Shown: positions 25,601 to 38,300 of the stretch, in pieces
How positions within the stretch are numbered: the first letter of the stretch is position 1
Layout of the letters: each line of letters opens with the position of its first letter
Assembly (NCBI GenBank): GCA_003344405.1
Contig: NOWV01000229.1
Location: 42,125 to 106,124, forward strand
DNA length: 64,000 bases
Direction: 5' to 3'
Source: Trichoplax sp. H2
Lineage: Eukaryota; Placozoa; Uniplacotomia; Trichoplacea
The notes under the pieces: generated by a model
Told to the model about the DNA's origin: nothing
Databases searched by the model: none
Seen by the model: the letters and a program-made list of their open reading frames with translations, nothing else
Program-made: the position numbers and the translations under genes

Positions 25601-26603
25601 CCATTGATGACACAACGAGGTAATCGTCAAAGCTTTCTATCTGGGGCTTACTTTTCCAAAAAATTCGTGCCAAGAAGGCTTAGATCACGGTAAAAGCCAA
25701 TGAGCTTGTGATAAAATACGATCACCAAAATTTCAAAGTTATATAAAATTAGAACTTTATTAGATCTAATACAAAGACTAGCTACATACAGCTCTACTCT
25801 AGCCGAATACAACTACTGAAAGACTTCTAGAAAGAACAATCAGATAATCTAATGTCTCCTACTTTTATACTCTCCGTAGCCTTTTGCAGTTACAATTAGC
25901 ATAGCAGCATTCTACCATATTTTATACATATTCAGCTTATTATTAGTTACCATATTTTACAGCGAACCATCTCTAATCCAATCAAGAAATGATTGCAGTA
26001 TTTTCATAGACATCATTCCTACCACTTAAAGTACTATGAACTAAGCATATCCTAATATATAATTTACAATTTTATTTCTACGCCTAACCTAATTAGTAGT
26101 TCGACACCTTACTATATATATTCATCTGTACACTGGCATAGAGTCTACTCTTACAGTCTGTAATTATGGGCTACTACATATATCACAAGATAAATATAGA
26201 AAAATGTTAACAAACATCAAACTAAATATGGCTAATAGTCTACAATCACAATACTAAATTACTTTACAGAGTAATAAGAAAATTTCTCTTCCAATATGCC
26301 ATGGAATCCAAATAAAAATATCACAAGGTAAATAGCAAAGATAAGCTTTAAATCTTAATGTATGAAATTGATTGATCAATTGAATAACCATGAGGAAATT
26401 TCAGAGAAATGTTCAAAAATACGGTTGCAAAGCCTTTGTGCAAATGCAAAAGAATACGATATGTCGAATAGTTTACTTCATAATATCGATTAAAATACAG
26501 TTTTGCCATTCTCTGATTTCAATTTATTTCAGATAAAATACATGTGATGTGCTATAAATTAGAAATAATAAAATTTACTCTAATTTTTTATCGCTGAATT
26601 GAA
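22692..26603. other. Spacer without a recognised gene
   Basis: A minus-strand stretch at 23413-23543 follows a good acceptor (TTATTTCTGATGTAG) and reads a plausible peptide (FKDKIEDNYGKDI), but I cannot assign it. A 74-codon minus frame at 25449-25673 has no recognised domain. About 24165-24380 is a diverged copy of 30630-30850 (see that repeat). Nothing else is supported. Confidence 0.45.
24165..24380. repeat. Dispersed repeat, copy 1
   Basis: Shares CTTTGCAACAA(G/A)(A/G)TAACG(C/T)AAT with about 30630-30850, in the same order and orientation, followed by similar blocks (CTCTACTAT..., AAACAC, TTACACGAT). The copies are strongly diverged and flank the class A GPCR gene at a distance of about 6.5 kb. 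The family is unknown. Confidence 0.45.
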
Positions 26604-27695
26604 TTATTCGAGAGCAGTATTCCAAACTACTGTAGTAAAGCTTCTAGAGCCCAATCGAGGTATTCTAATAGTGGTATTGAACTTATCTCTTCTATCTAAT
26701 CGGCGGTTACAACATAGACATAATAATATTCGATAAATGCCTTGGGTTATACTCTTGTTGGAGAAACCATAAATAATAGGATTAAAGGCAACGGCCGATA
26801 AATTAATCATACCTAAGATACGAATGGCTAATCCAACAGTCGTAGGTAAAGGTAAAGGAATTCTTAAATCAGCTAACATAACAATAACGTAAAATGGCAA
26901 GTTGGTGATGATGAAGATGGCGAAGCATGTTATTAAAGTTTTAATAACACTACGATTTTGTTTCAATTGATTGTATTGCTCTCGTAATGTTAAAGTGCTT
27001 AGTCGATCACTAGGGTTTCGATGGAACCAAAGTCTTCCAGCAATCATAGAATATAAAACCATCATAGCAAGGCTAGGTAGTAGAAATGCGATAAGTATAA
27101 AGGCAATCCAATAAAGAAGTCGATTAAATGAAATAACGCTGACAAGATTATGATAATTATCGGTTATGTTAATATCTAAATGAGAACCAGGGTAACGCGA
27201 TAGATAATATGTGCGACCATAAAAGCTTCTAATATGCAAGAAGAGGATATAAACGGTAGATAAACCAAAAGCTGCAATCCAGCATGGTATTAGAAAGACG
27301 TAAACTCGCTTACTAGTAATTTTCCAATGCCTCTTCATTGGATAAATGATAGCAATATAACGATCAATACAAATGATTATTAAAGTTAGAGAAATACTAA
27401 TTATACAAGCCCCAGGTATGATTTGCAAGAAACGACAAAAGTGGATAGATTTATTTTGTAGAGAAACTTGACTGGGATTCAAATAGCTAGTCAATTTAAA
27501 TGGAATATGCAATACAGAAATGGCTAAACTAGCTAAAGATAAATTACAAACTAGCAAATTGACTGGTGTTCGTAAATCTTTAAAAAAACTTACTGATAAT
27601 ATGATTAATGAATTGGCAGGAATACTGATAATTAGAATAACTACATAGCATAGAAATAAAACAATATTGCCGAAGTCAAGTTCTTCCATGTTCAT
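26604..27695 (-). CDS. Class A (rhodopsin-family) GPCR with missing hallmark residues
   Basis: A single 363-codon exon, as is common for such receptors. Seven hydrophobic segments are evident. Family marks present: N28 in TM1, N51 in TM2, C87 before TM3, DRY at 111-113, W139 in TM4, P207 in TM5, P267 in TM6 and NPIIY at 305-309. Several near-invariant positions are changed. The TM2 aspartate is S56 (NLSLASL); the TM6 toggle tryptophan is N265 (TNLPF); and the second extracellular loop (about 150-190) has no cysteine to pair with C87. The N-terminus is very short. General form fits the peptide/amine-receptor group, but no ligand can be inferred. The tail has a CLCCNRR cluster, a possible palmitoylation site. 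Confidence 0.9.
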   Translation of the reverse strand: MNMEELDFGNIVLFLCYVVILIISIPANSLIILSVSFFKDLRTPVNLLVCNLSLASLAISVLHIPFKLTSYLNPSQVSLQNKSIHFCRFLQIIPGACIISISLTLIIICIDRYIAIIYPMKRHWKITSKRVYVFLIPCWIAAFGLSTVYILFLHIRSFYGRTYYLSRYPGSHLDINITDNYHNLVSVISFNRLLYWIAFILIAFLLPSLAMMVLYSMIAGRLWFHRNPSDRLSTLTLREQYNQLKQNRSVIKTLITCFAIFIITNLPFYVIVMLADLRIPLPLPTTVGLAIRILGMINLSAVAFNPIIYGFSNKSITQGIYRILLCLCCNRRLDRRDKFNTTIRIPRLGSRSFTTVVWNTALE

Positions 27696-29320
27696 TAAAC
27701 CCTGTATGATGCGTTAACAGAATAATACATGTAAGCGATTGCTGTTAATGAAAACTGTTTTTTTATAACGGTAAATAAAATGAAACTTAGATACAAGAAT
27801 TAGATTTTCTTTAAATTTATAAAATTAGAATCATATCAGTAGTCTGTTCATAAATATTATAAAAGAAAAAGGATCGAGCAAGTAGTATCCAACAACACCA
27901 ATGCAGCAATAGTTACTTTTTCTGATGATAATAATGCTAAAGTATCCGTCAATACTACTCTCGATAGAATAGAATGGCAAGATGTCAAATATTAAGGTTG
28001 AAGATGATTAGAAAGCTTTAACTCTGATTTGTTATCGACGATTCTAAATAGCTAATTAAATAGCAGTTCGTGCGGAACAGGATTTGATAAAACGATATCG
28101 ATCATCAAAGTTAAATTCTGTTAAGAAAGTGTAATTTTAAATTCCTTCCATCTGATGATCATTACTTTAATCAAAGATAAGAGAGCATCCAATATCATGG
28201 ACAAACATGGTTACGAAGCTTAAAAAATATATTAAACACTGGTCATTTAATCAAATCAAGATTTAATAAAGCTAGCATATTCTATAAAACAAACTTATTG
28301 TCAGCAACATAAGAAATTTGGATAAAAATTGATGTTTCCAGATCTTTGTACCTCTATTCTAAATGAAAGATTGCGGTAATGCCACGTATTCATAGCGTTC
28401 CATGAACTTATTGTATGACATTTAATTTGCATTAATCAAATTGATTAACAAGGTTATTGTTTAATGGAATGCTGTCTTATCTTAATAAATTTAATTAAAT
28501 AAAACAAAAACGATTGGTTGAATCTTGTCCATTTATACGCTCCAGTTCTTTATTTATCATAGTTGATGTTTTCAAATCGTGTGTGTTTACTTGGCTTCCG
28601 CCACCCGGAATTTCGTAGCGCTATTCTCTGTACTTAAATTAATAGATATATACAAATTTATATATTTACATATATATATATAATAATCACTTTTTCTGCT
28701 AACTTTAACGTATTAATTGATTGATACCTTTCTCGTCATCTAATTTACTTAATTAACATGGAAACAATATAAAACCAGCGATGAGATAGGTGCCTTTTTC
28801 TGAATTCAATGCAATGGGTGCTTTTTTCTGCATTCAATGCAATAGGTAGTAACAACATAGAAGGTTAAAAATATTATCGTTGCTGGTAGCACAAGGAGAG
28901 TCACTTTAAGCATACGGCTATAATTTAGTTTACGTATTTGATTTACAAAATGACATGCTTGATGTAAAATAGTGAAGTAAAGCTATAGTAGCAAACTGTA
29001 AATACTTGTGTTAATTATTTATCACTTAGAATTTTCCAGTTTTATTTTTGCAATCTTAAGTTCCGCTACTTGACATCATAAATCGAACTCAATGAAATAA
29101 TACACCCTGCTCTTCTCATATCATCATTTAATTCTGTTTATTGAAAGCGGCTATCAATCTTAATTTCAGTCATTAAAAAATACTGACAATTAAAATGTTA
29201 GCTATCATTGATCATTTTAATGAAACATTATATATGCGAATCTACTATATTTGACTATAACATATTTGTAAACTTCAATTTTAAACTCTAAATACGTCAA
29301 TTACTACACTTTTATTTTAG
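27696..29320. other. Spacer; AT microsatellite only
   Basis: Upstream region of the GPCR gene. An AT-rich low-complexity stretch (TATATATTTACATATATATATA) lies at about 28656-28685, and a short direct duplication (GGTGCCTTTTTCTGAATTCAATGCAATGG / GGTGCTTTTTTCTGCATTCAATGCAATAGG) lies at about 28787-28846. No promoter can be called. Confidence 0.5.
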
Positions 29321-29532
29321 CTATGATTTCAGATATTACGTATCAAATTTCAATCGTTTTATTATCCATAATTCAATTTTCGGAAAATATAACGACTTTA
29401 AGGAAGGATTATTTATCTCTAAATCTGCCCTGTATACGGTTTAATATCCGCTCGATGAAACGTCAAGATCAATTATATGAATTATTAAAATATCTAGAAT
29501 GGAATCGACTTATATGTATAGCAATAATTTTG
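29321..29532 (+). pseudogene. Orphan exon resembling an ANF-receptor ligand-binding domain
   Basis: Follows a strong acceptor (CTTTTATTTTAG) and ends at a possible donor TTTTG|GTAAAA. The 70-codon frame reads an S-rich stretch, then LPCIRFNIRS...QDQLYELLKYLEWNRL. This fits the pattern P.F.R...SD..Q..AL.DLL.YF.W..V in class C GPCRs and ionotropic glutamate receptors. I found no neighbouring exons that continue the domain; the next acceptor (29580) leads into a stop within a few codons. It may be an isolated remnant or part of a gene whose other exons I missed. Confidence 0.4.
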
Positions 29533-30629
29533 GTAAAAAGGGATATTTCATATTTATACTTGCTTTGATTTCCATTTCAGACCCATAATGGCTAATCTGT
29601 AAGCACTGAAAACCTTGCAACGACTACTATTAAAGCTGTAATAATATTCTACTAAATAAAATACTTCATTAGTTAATAAAATTTGGCCAATATCAATTCC
29701 TGCTTTGTATGTCTTCTATTTCAATCATTTTAATGTTGATAATTAAAGTCGTGGCTAGAGTAAAAAATTTCGGATAAATGATTCATACCGTAATTATTCA
29801 ATCTCCTTTGAAAAAAATTATTTCATAGGTTAAGACCCATTTAATTCCTATATTAAGCATTTGGCGCTTTTCTCTCTCCAGTCTTTCTGTAAACAATATA
29901 GGTTTTAAATACCCATGAATTGATGCCATTCAATAATTTATGTTTTGTTCTAAATCTTTCTATTAGCACAAGGTCACAAACTCTACGGCTTGATACAACA
30001 TGTAATTTGCTAACGTAAAAGCTTAAAATGGATTCCACTATCCTATTTTGTGCCTGTTGTAAAGCAACTGTCAGGATTGATTAGATGGATACTACTCATA
30101 TAAGTGCTAGTTAATGCAATCAACTCAGAGCTGCTATATAATTGTTCTATTTTGATCATGCAGTACCTATACGCCGATAACATTATTCGATTTCGGTAGT
30201 GTAATATAATAAAGCATCAATGAACATTTAAAATCTAGATTAAATTGCTCGTGTAAACAGTGATAGTATTTTATAGCTTGGATTGGTGCTCTGTCTAGTC
30301 TATAGCTTAATATAATTACTAGTTCTCCATCAGTAGAGCCATTGAACCCCTCAATAATATACATCGTTATTGGAAATAATATTATTTACTGGCAAAAACT
30401 AAGTAACAGCACTTTATCCTGTGCTATCAATGAACAGCATACACATCTGATCATTTATCTGCTGATTTCGCTCAATTGTCGCTATTGCTACTTAGAATAA
30501 GTACAATCGTCTCCGCTAGTAATTCCATCGATTTTCTAAGTACAGATCTTAAGTAATTCTTTATATTTAATACACTATTCTAAACGTATATATCATAGTT
30601 TCATTAATATCAGCAAGATATCTTTGCAA

Positions 30630-30850
30630 GTGCTATGAAATAGCTTTGCAACAAAGTAACGTAATTTACGACCTATTTTGATGTCGCTGAACTACATATC
30701 AGAACTCAATATCTACTCTAACTGCAATACTATTCCTCTTCCAATTAATAAGACTTACATACCTTATAATTTATATCAAACACAGATTTTCAAGAACTTA
30801 ATTTATTACATGATTGTAATAGAATCCTATTTCTAGTCCCACTTTAAATT
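30630..30850. repeat. Dispersed repeat, copy 2
   Basis: The counterpart of 24165-24380. The best-conserved part is GCTTTGCAACAAAGTAACG near 30651; later blocks are diverged. Confidence 0.45.
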
Positions 30851-30889
30851 AGTCACCCAATAATATGTAATTAGTCTTCCTACTTATTG

Positions 30890-31395
30890 GTTAAAAAGTA
30901 CTTTATTACTAAAAATTGTTGTTCGATATTACAGTAGTAGAACCTACATAACGTAAACTATAACAACGTAGCCGTTAAAAATAGTTTATTTTTTTAATTA
31001 TTGTTTAGCATTACATTAGTAAAAATTAGACAACGTAAACTATGCCAACGTAGCTATTATAATTAGCTTATTACTAAAAAGTATTTTTGAATATTACAGT
31101 TGTAGAACTTTGACAGCGTAAGCTATGCGTTGCAACGTAACGGTTGAAAATAGTTTATTCTAACAATTATTACTGAGTATTGCTGTAGGAACACTTAGAT
31201 AGCGTAAGCTATACCAGCATAGAGGTTAAGAATATTTTATTATTAAAAAATTTTGTTAAATATTACAGCAGTAAAACTTAAACAACGTAAACTACAAACG
31301 TAGCAGTTAAAAATAGTTAATTACAAAAAGTATCGCTGAATATTACAGTAGTAGAACATAAATTACGTAAACTGCACGGTATCAACGTACAAGTA
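30890..31395. repeat. About 83-bp tandem repeat array, six units
   Basis: Each unit contains ATTACAGTAGTAGAAC, an (A/G)CGTAA(A/G)CTA core, CAACGTAGC and GTTAAAAATAGTTTATT(A). The CGTAA(A/G)CT marker occurs near 30950, 31036, 31120, 31204, 31288 and 31368. Units are 75-90 percent alike by eye. No open frame is conserved. Confidence 0.8.
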
Positions 31396-34098
31396 CCGGC
31401 ATTTTATTAAAAAACTTAAATTAGATTGTTATAGAATTTTTTTAATAACGATAGGTGGTCAGACTTCATGAGTACTTTGTGTAAATTTTTAATTTAAATA
31501 TTGTCCACATTTACGTATATCCTGTCTGTAGGAAAATTTTTTAAATTACTTCATTCTACGTATTTATGGTGACTAACTACTTCTACCAATACTTTTACTT
31601 GACTTGCCTGCTAAATTTGTAATAGGCGAAGTCAATTTGCCATATGTTCATTTCATTATCATAATTAACATTCATTTAATTAAATTGATTATCTTGTCAA
31701 ATGGAATGTGCGTATTGGAACTTACTAAATAAACACTTGTATATCGCCCCTTATATTGTTAGTAAATTGGAATATTGGAATCTTCTTCTATTTCTAGGCC
31801 TTACAATGTCACAGCTATCACAATAGAGTAACCTGCCTACATAAATCCAAGCATAAATTTACGCCTATTATGATCAAAGTGCTTAGTGAAGCATGAGTTT
31901 TCTTCTCAAACACCCTGTGCATTCTAAAAAATTATTTTTTGAACGTCATTCTTATTGCTTATTTTATTTCAAAGATAAGGAAATACATCTGACCTTTGTA
32001 CGGTAAAATAAGGATAATATTAATATTATAATTTTTGTAGTTCTTCCATACTACCTTTGAAATTTATATAAGGAATATCGATAGCAACTTTATTTACGCA
32101 TACTACTATTGTATGTGTTAGATGTTACTTGATAGACGGGGAAAAATATTGATTACGCTTACGACTATACGTATACATTTAGTTAGATGAGTAACTTATT
32201 TACTTTCTGAATGTTTTCATGCTTTGTCTAGCCTTCATTTTGTAAAGTATTTGTGATTTAGATGCTATTTCGGCATTAATAACTCTTGATGAGTTCGGAA
32301 TTGAAAATATACTGTACTGTGATTGGCAAATGAACTTAAGACTAATAATATCGTAAAAAAATTCTGTAAAGCAAGTTATATTGGAATTTACGAGTATATT
32401 ACAATCTTACTCAAAATATTTAAAATTAAGAAACATAATACAACACCTGCCGTATGAATACGACAAAAATTTTTTCTTCATCGGTAAGGTATGAGTAGCT
32501 TAAATTTCATGATATAAATTACATTCCATTGTAATCTTCCTGTAAAACATTGAATAATTAGTTTCATTTGCTGTAAGCCTTCCCAGGATGAATGCAGTGA
32601 AGACTGTTGAGAATATTTTTCAGAGCTTTTATCGAATCCATGCTAGCTATAAAAGAAAGGAAAAATTGCATCCTGTTTATTACAGCACGGTCATGTCAAT
32701 GAATAAATTGTTTACCAAGTGAATATTTTTTTATTTTATCTAATGTTTTCCCTCTCCCTTGCTTCTATATTCATTGTTTAAGAGAATAGGTAGAGAATTT
32801 AAAGATGTTAGATTATGAATGAATTCGGTATTTAGTAAATACTCCTATACTACAGGGGTATAAAATATAATCAATCAAGTTCAATTACGTACGGATTATA
32901 CTATAACTATACGCTTAGATGTTACTTCTAAATTCGTACTCTCCATTTTGTGATAACTGTAATTTGTAAGTAACACCTTTACTGACGAAGTAATGTTGCT
33001 AAAACAAAATATCATGATAAGAATTCATGCCTGTCTAGCACAATGAATGAGAAGCTGTATTTTCTTCCGGAAGATCGTCAATCTAACGGTTACATGAATA
33101 TAAATCTGTATATGTTCGATTTTTACGCAGCAGATTGCATATGTGATCAATTCTACGAATTATATTCCACGCATGAAAATATACCAATAAAATATACCGA
33201 AATTTGTAGTTTATTCGCCACAAGTACTGTGATAGCGTCACGAAACGACATGCAATAAATTTGTTGGGCTATTAAAGAAATTGTTCTATAATAGCCGGCT
33301 AGTTAAAGAGTTGCTACTTCGATACTTGTTCGATACTTGAATATCTATCGGTTAGTAAGTACACTGGCTCATCTCGATGAACCATTATATTATATCTTAG
33401 ATGGTAGTCGGTATTAATGATATATAACCATTTTTAACGCAACATAAATTGTACCATTGAGAAATACAGCTCCAATTATCCTCAATTTTCTAATTCTATT
33501 GAAGAGTTTGTCTTGTTATACAGCACATTAAATTTACACTGTAGGTTTTCGAAAAAATAATAATAAAGTGTAATAATATTGTAATTATAGAAAATAGAAT
33601 AGTAATTTGACTAATGTCTGTATTAGCGCAAATACGCTGGTTTAGCCATGGGCTACTATAAGAACATCAGTTTTCATTTAGTGGCCTATGGTTTAGCCTT
33701 GTTTAGTCAAATACTAATTTTTTGTTCATTATATTGGGCATTAATACAGTACTATCTTACTATTAGATAGTATTACCAAAATTAGTGGTTATTTACCGTA
33801 CGCAAAGAAATAATAATTTACTGTCCGTTGGAATCACTGTAATTATGACTAACTTATGGTTGAATACATGTTAACTCGTAACTGCTCCGTATTTGGACAT
33901 AGTGTCATAAGTAAGATGGTAGTACTAGACCTGAATGGACTAATAATGTCAAGGATACATTAAATGTTAAGATAGTTGTGTGCTTTTAGGAAGGAGTTAA
34001 GATGGTAGCCTGAGAGCGAATTGTGTATAGCTTATGTGCTCTAGGATTACTACTGTATTATTCAACAATAATTTTTAGTAAAAAAACTCTTTTTAATC

Positions 34099-34307
34099 GC
34101 TACCCAGGAAATTTCGTAACTTTGCCCTCTCTTCAATGTTAAATCAAAAATTTAATCGACATTTCACTGGTAGAACGACATAATTCCACATGAATGAATG
34201 TTTGTTGTGGCTTACGTGGAATTATGTCATTCTACCAGTAAAATATCGATCAAATTTTTGATTTAGAATCGAATAAAGAGTCAAAATTATGAAATTTCCT
34301 GGGTAGC
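34099..34307. mobile_element. Hairpin MITE with about 90-bp terminal inverted repeats
   Basis: The left arm 34099-34189 and right arm 34216-34307 are inverted copies with a few mismatches. Ends are GCTACCCAGGAAATTTC at both termini, and a 26-base loop separates the arms. Size (209 bases), structure and AT-rich non-coding content fit a miniature inverted-repeat element. I cannot see a clear target-site duplication (flanks TTTTTAATC and TATTGCTT), so the superfamily is not assigned. Confidence 0.85.
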
Positions 34308-35390
34308 TATTGCTTCAATCTAAATATAGCAAAGATAATTATGAGTCGCTTTATAGTCTTTAACAGTATTTAAAACTGGGAGGCAATTAATTAATAAGAG
34401 ATCAATATAATATTAATACTATCTACTAATGTTATCGGATACCATAATTTTAGTACTAGTAATATAATATGGCCTATTTTTTAGCAATATAAGGCGAACA
34501 AAAGAAATTATTTATTAAATTTGAATAACTATAATTACAGTTAAATAATATATAAAATTAGCAACTTTACGGGCTTAATCCTTTAGTAAACGACATAAAT
34601 ACCAAGCGGAAGGCTTAAAGAGCGTTAAAGTTGACATAATTAATACTTGTTTTCAATGTAATATAACGTAAAACATTTCTGAATTGACTTTTGTTATTTA
34701 GTTTTAGCATTATAATGCAAACTATACTTAACAATTTATTTGACTTAATAACAAGCTTTATGAGATCTATTTTGATCTAATGATAGCGATTCAGTGCACT
34801 ATGCCTATCATTCAAATTTGATATAGTGTCGCTATAGCTAAAACGTTTTGTAAATTAACATCAATCAGATAGGATTTGATCTAGTGAAACACTGCCATTT
34901 TGGTGAGTTCAGTACTCTCCATCAAGCAGTTTTTAATAAATCTGTACTTTTCGAATTAGCATAATATCAGCCTTGAATGAATACAGATTTACTTACTTAA
35001 ATCTACAAAATGTTACAAGATGTGAAATAAATATCGTGAAAAGCAATAAGACCCGATGTGCTACTTAGCACAAAACGATAAGAATATACTAGCAAGGATA
35101 CGGTTCATCAATTAATCGCATTTCTGGTAAGTAGTCATCTATTTGCTTACGCTATTCACCACTTACCCTTTGGCCATTAAAACGCAGAATAAACTAGTGT
35201 AGTCAGAAAGCTTTACATGACTGTACTTATTCTATGCTTACAATCTTAGGGCTTGCACTGTAATATAAGTGAAAACATATAGCATAGTAGGCATAGAATA
35301 TAAGATCAATGTTAAAATCATAAATGATATCTCCTAGTGAGACCCAGCGTTCTTGTCTATCTTCGGTGATAATAACCGCTATATGAGATA

Positions 35391-38300
35391 TCATTCTTTA
35401 TGTACCAGAAACTGGGCTGAAAGTATGAAATTGGCCACTTCTCCAACCACTATAGTAAATGGTATTATTTGCAACAAAATAATACAATTGTTGATATTTA
35501 GCAACTTTTAGAGATTCTACTTACTCCAAGTCCTCGAGGATAAAGCCACTATGATAAATGATAATGTAAATTACACGTCAGCTTAAGCTAATGGCATTTA
35601 GTAATGCTTAAAAAAATATTAGATTATTATTATCAGTGAATGCAAATAATATTGATACATGGCAATAAGAAAAATTAATCATAAACAATGAAATAAGGCC
35701 AAATTTTAATATATTAGCTTTCATATAAGCACAATATTCATGTAAAGAGCCTATAAATAATTCATTTTAACTGCAAATATACCTGAGCATTCTGAGTGAT
35801 CTTCATTAGTATTAGGAATAGAAGACATTGGTATAGTAGATAATGGCTTTACTCGAACGTTACGAATGGTCTATTGGTGTTTTCAATAAAATATAAAAAT
35901 GAGTTTTGAAGACAATTGCCTTTCTATTTCAGTAGATATAGTAACATACATATGTATATAGGAAAGTTTACTAAACACGACTCTCCTGTAGAGCTTCATA
36001 GCCGTGTTTAGTAAATTTTGTATAAATTTTGATAAACTATAAACCTTAAGCACAGTTAGAATTAAAATTAATTTATGTTTACAGTACGACTCAGTGTACT
36101 TAAAATAGTGTTTTTTAACCTGGAAAACACATACAAAAAATTTATTTTAATATAGCCGGTGTAAATATTATCTCTGATCGCTAAAATACTATTGCAAGGA
36201 TGTTAGTTGAGTATAAACAATGACGTAAATTATGTGGCTAAATGTAGCTTACCAGAAGACCTTGGATAAGTGGTTGAGATATTAATCTAGGTATCCGCGC
36301 TTGAGGTTGTAGTTGTTGCTGCTTTCCACCAATAGCATTTATAAATTCTTGCCTAACCTATACATAGAATCGGTAGTGTAAAAATTGTCTCAAATTGTTA
36401 AGTAAGCAAATGATCATTATTTCTGAAATAAAATAATGCTTGATTAATTTTACATCGATAACTGTATCCAAATTTTAACGAATTAAGACTATCATATTGC
36501 TATCCTATACATTTCTTATTAAGTATTTTATTTCTTGCGTTAGTAGAGCATTATACCTCCTTATCGCCGATACAATGAAATAGGAAGATTAGCAATCCCT
36601 GTAAGATACCGCAATAGTTACATTAATCCAGAGAAAAAGGGGTATATATATATATACCTTTACAATTATTCAGTAGTGTGCAAATTAATTAAAGAATACT
36701 ATACTCTCATAAATGTATATCACTCAGAGTATTGTCATGATACAAACTACTGTGAAGAATTAAATGACTAAATTTAGCGAATTAACATTTATATATGATA
36801 CCTACACTTAGTTGCTTGCACAATGAATCATTGATGTTATAATGCGTTACAGTAAATAATATGTTGTACTGTAATCCAATTCTCATATAGTAATTGATTA
36901 TGATACAAGCTCTTGTAACAATAATTATGACTATTACTGGATACAAATGTATTAAAATGACTTTGTAAATGGACATAATATAATCCGATTATGTAAAATC
37001 AGTCAGTAAATGTCCATATTGATAATTATAGTTTGAGATGATGCATCAGTGTTAGCCTCTACCGAAAGATATTCAAGCTGAGCAGACTACTGAGTAAAAT
37101 CAGTTCTCTAGCTATGTAACTTAGAAGCAAATGCCTTGAAGTTCTTATGAATAGTTAAAGGATATTGAATCCGGAACAATTTAGAAATTTAGAGATATAT
37201 TTTTATGTAAACCTTGTCGCAAGGCTGGTTTGTGACAGTAGATATGCTAAGAAATATTTAAATAGATTCTACGATATGTAATGGATTCTGCTTTATACAA
37301 TGATATGATTTAATAAATGTGCAAACCTGCAGCGAATTAAATGTGACAAATATATAGGAGAAAATGGTTGTATCTTCAATATAAATTAATCCAAACAGCC
37401 ACGTGGATCCAAATAGTGGCATTAAAATAATTGAAGCTTTTACTGTAGCCCTTTATAACAAATTCGTAAGATTTACAGATTAAGAAATCGATTACTGCAA
37501 TACTATCTTTAGCTAATACAAAATTTTTAAGAATGACCAGGATATAAACTAATATATTTCATAAAAGCTATAATATCTGAAGTTGTTACAGAGAAAATCT
37601 TATCAGCTAATATCGTAACTTACTTAATTTTTGCAAACTCAGATTTACAAGCCATGGCTTTTATTGAGATTAAAGATTTGATAACCAGAATATGAGTTAT
37701 GAAATTAAACTAAAAGTAGATGTAAATGAATAAGTTACAGTAGTAAATTAATCTTCTTGATCTAAATACAATTTTTAGTATTAATGCTATAAATTATATA
37801 AATTAGTTGTTAACATGTCAATAGGTTCGCAAAAATGAAAGTATTTGAAAGTATTAGCAGCAATTGACTTTTGTGCTTTATTTTCTTACACATATAATAG
37901 CAATTGCAGGACCAACAAACGACCATACTAATCCTTGTTTCATTGTAATCCAGCAGCTACAAGACATAAAATATCAGAATACATCATTACTAAAACTTAT
38001 TCCATTGTAGGCTGCTATTACAGTAATGATATAGCAAGTAGATCATCACTTTTATAATTAGTAATAACAATACGTATTAATCTTAGAAATTTACTGATGC
38101 AACTTACATATGGTATGGTTCAAAATAAATATCAAATTTGACCAATACTGTTACCATAACAATTATAACCGGTGCACCTGGATTACATGATATGGATTAA
38201 ATTTAAATTTTTAATGTTCGTAATAAGAAATTTATTGAATTGATCGTTAATTTTATAATCTTATATTTTTAGATTTGTATGGTGTACTTTATAAGTAATT

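Larger units (their letters stand above)
29533..34098. other. Repeat-containing spacer without a recognised gene
   Basis: Contains the second copy of a dispersed repeat (30630-30850) and an 83-bp array (30890-31395). Minus frames at 29853-30038 and 30167-30364 and a plus frame at 33043-33258 lack recognisable domains or splice context. Confidence 0.5.

Noticed and set aside
33043-33258. 71-codon plus frame with balanced composition
   Set aside because: No homologue recognised, no splice or promoter context; could be a small gene but is not supported.
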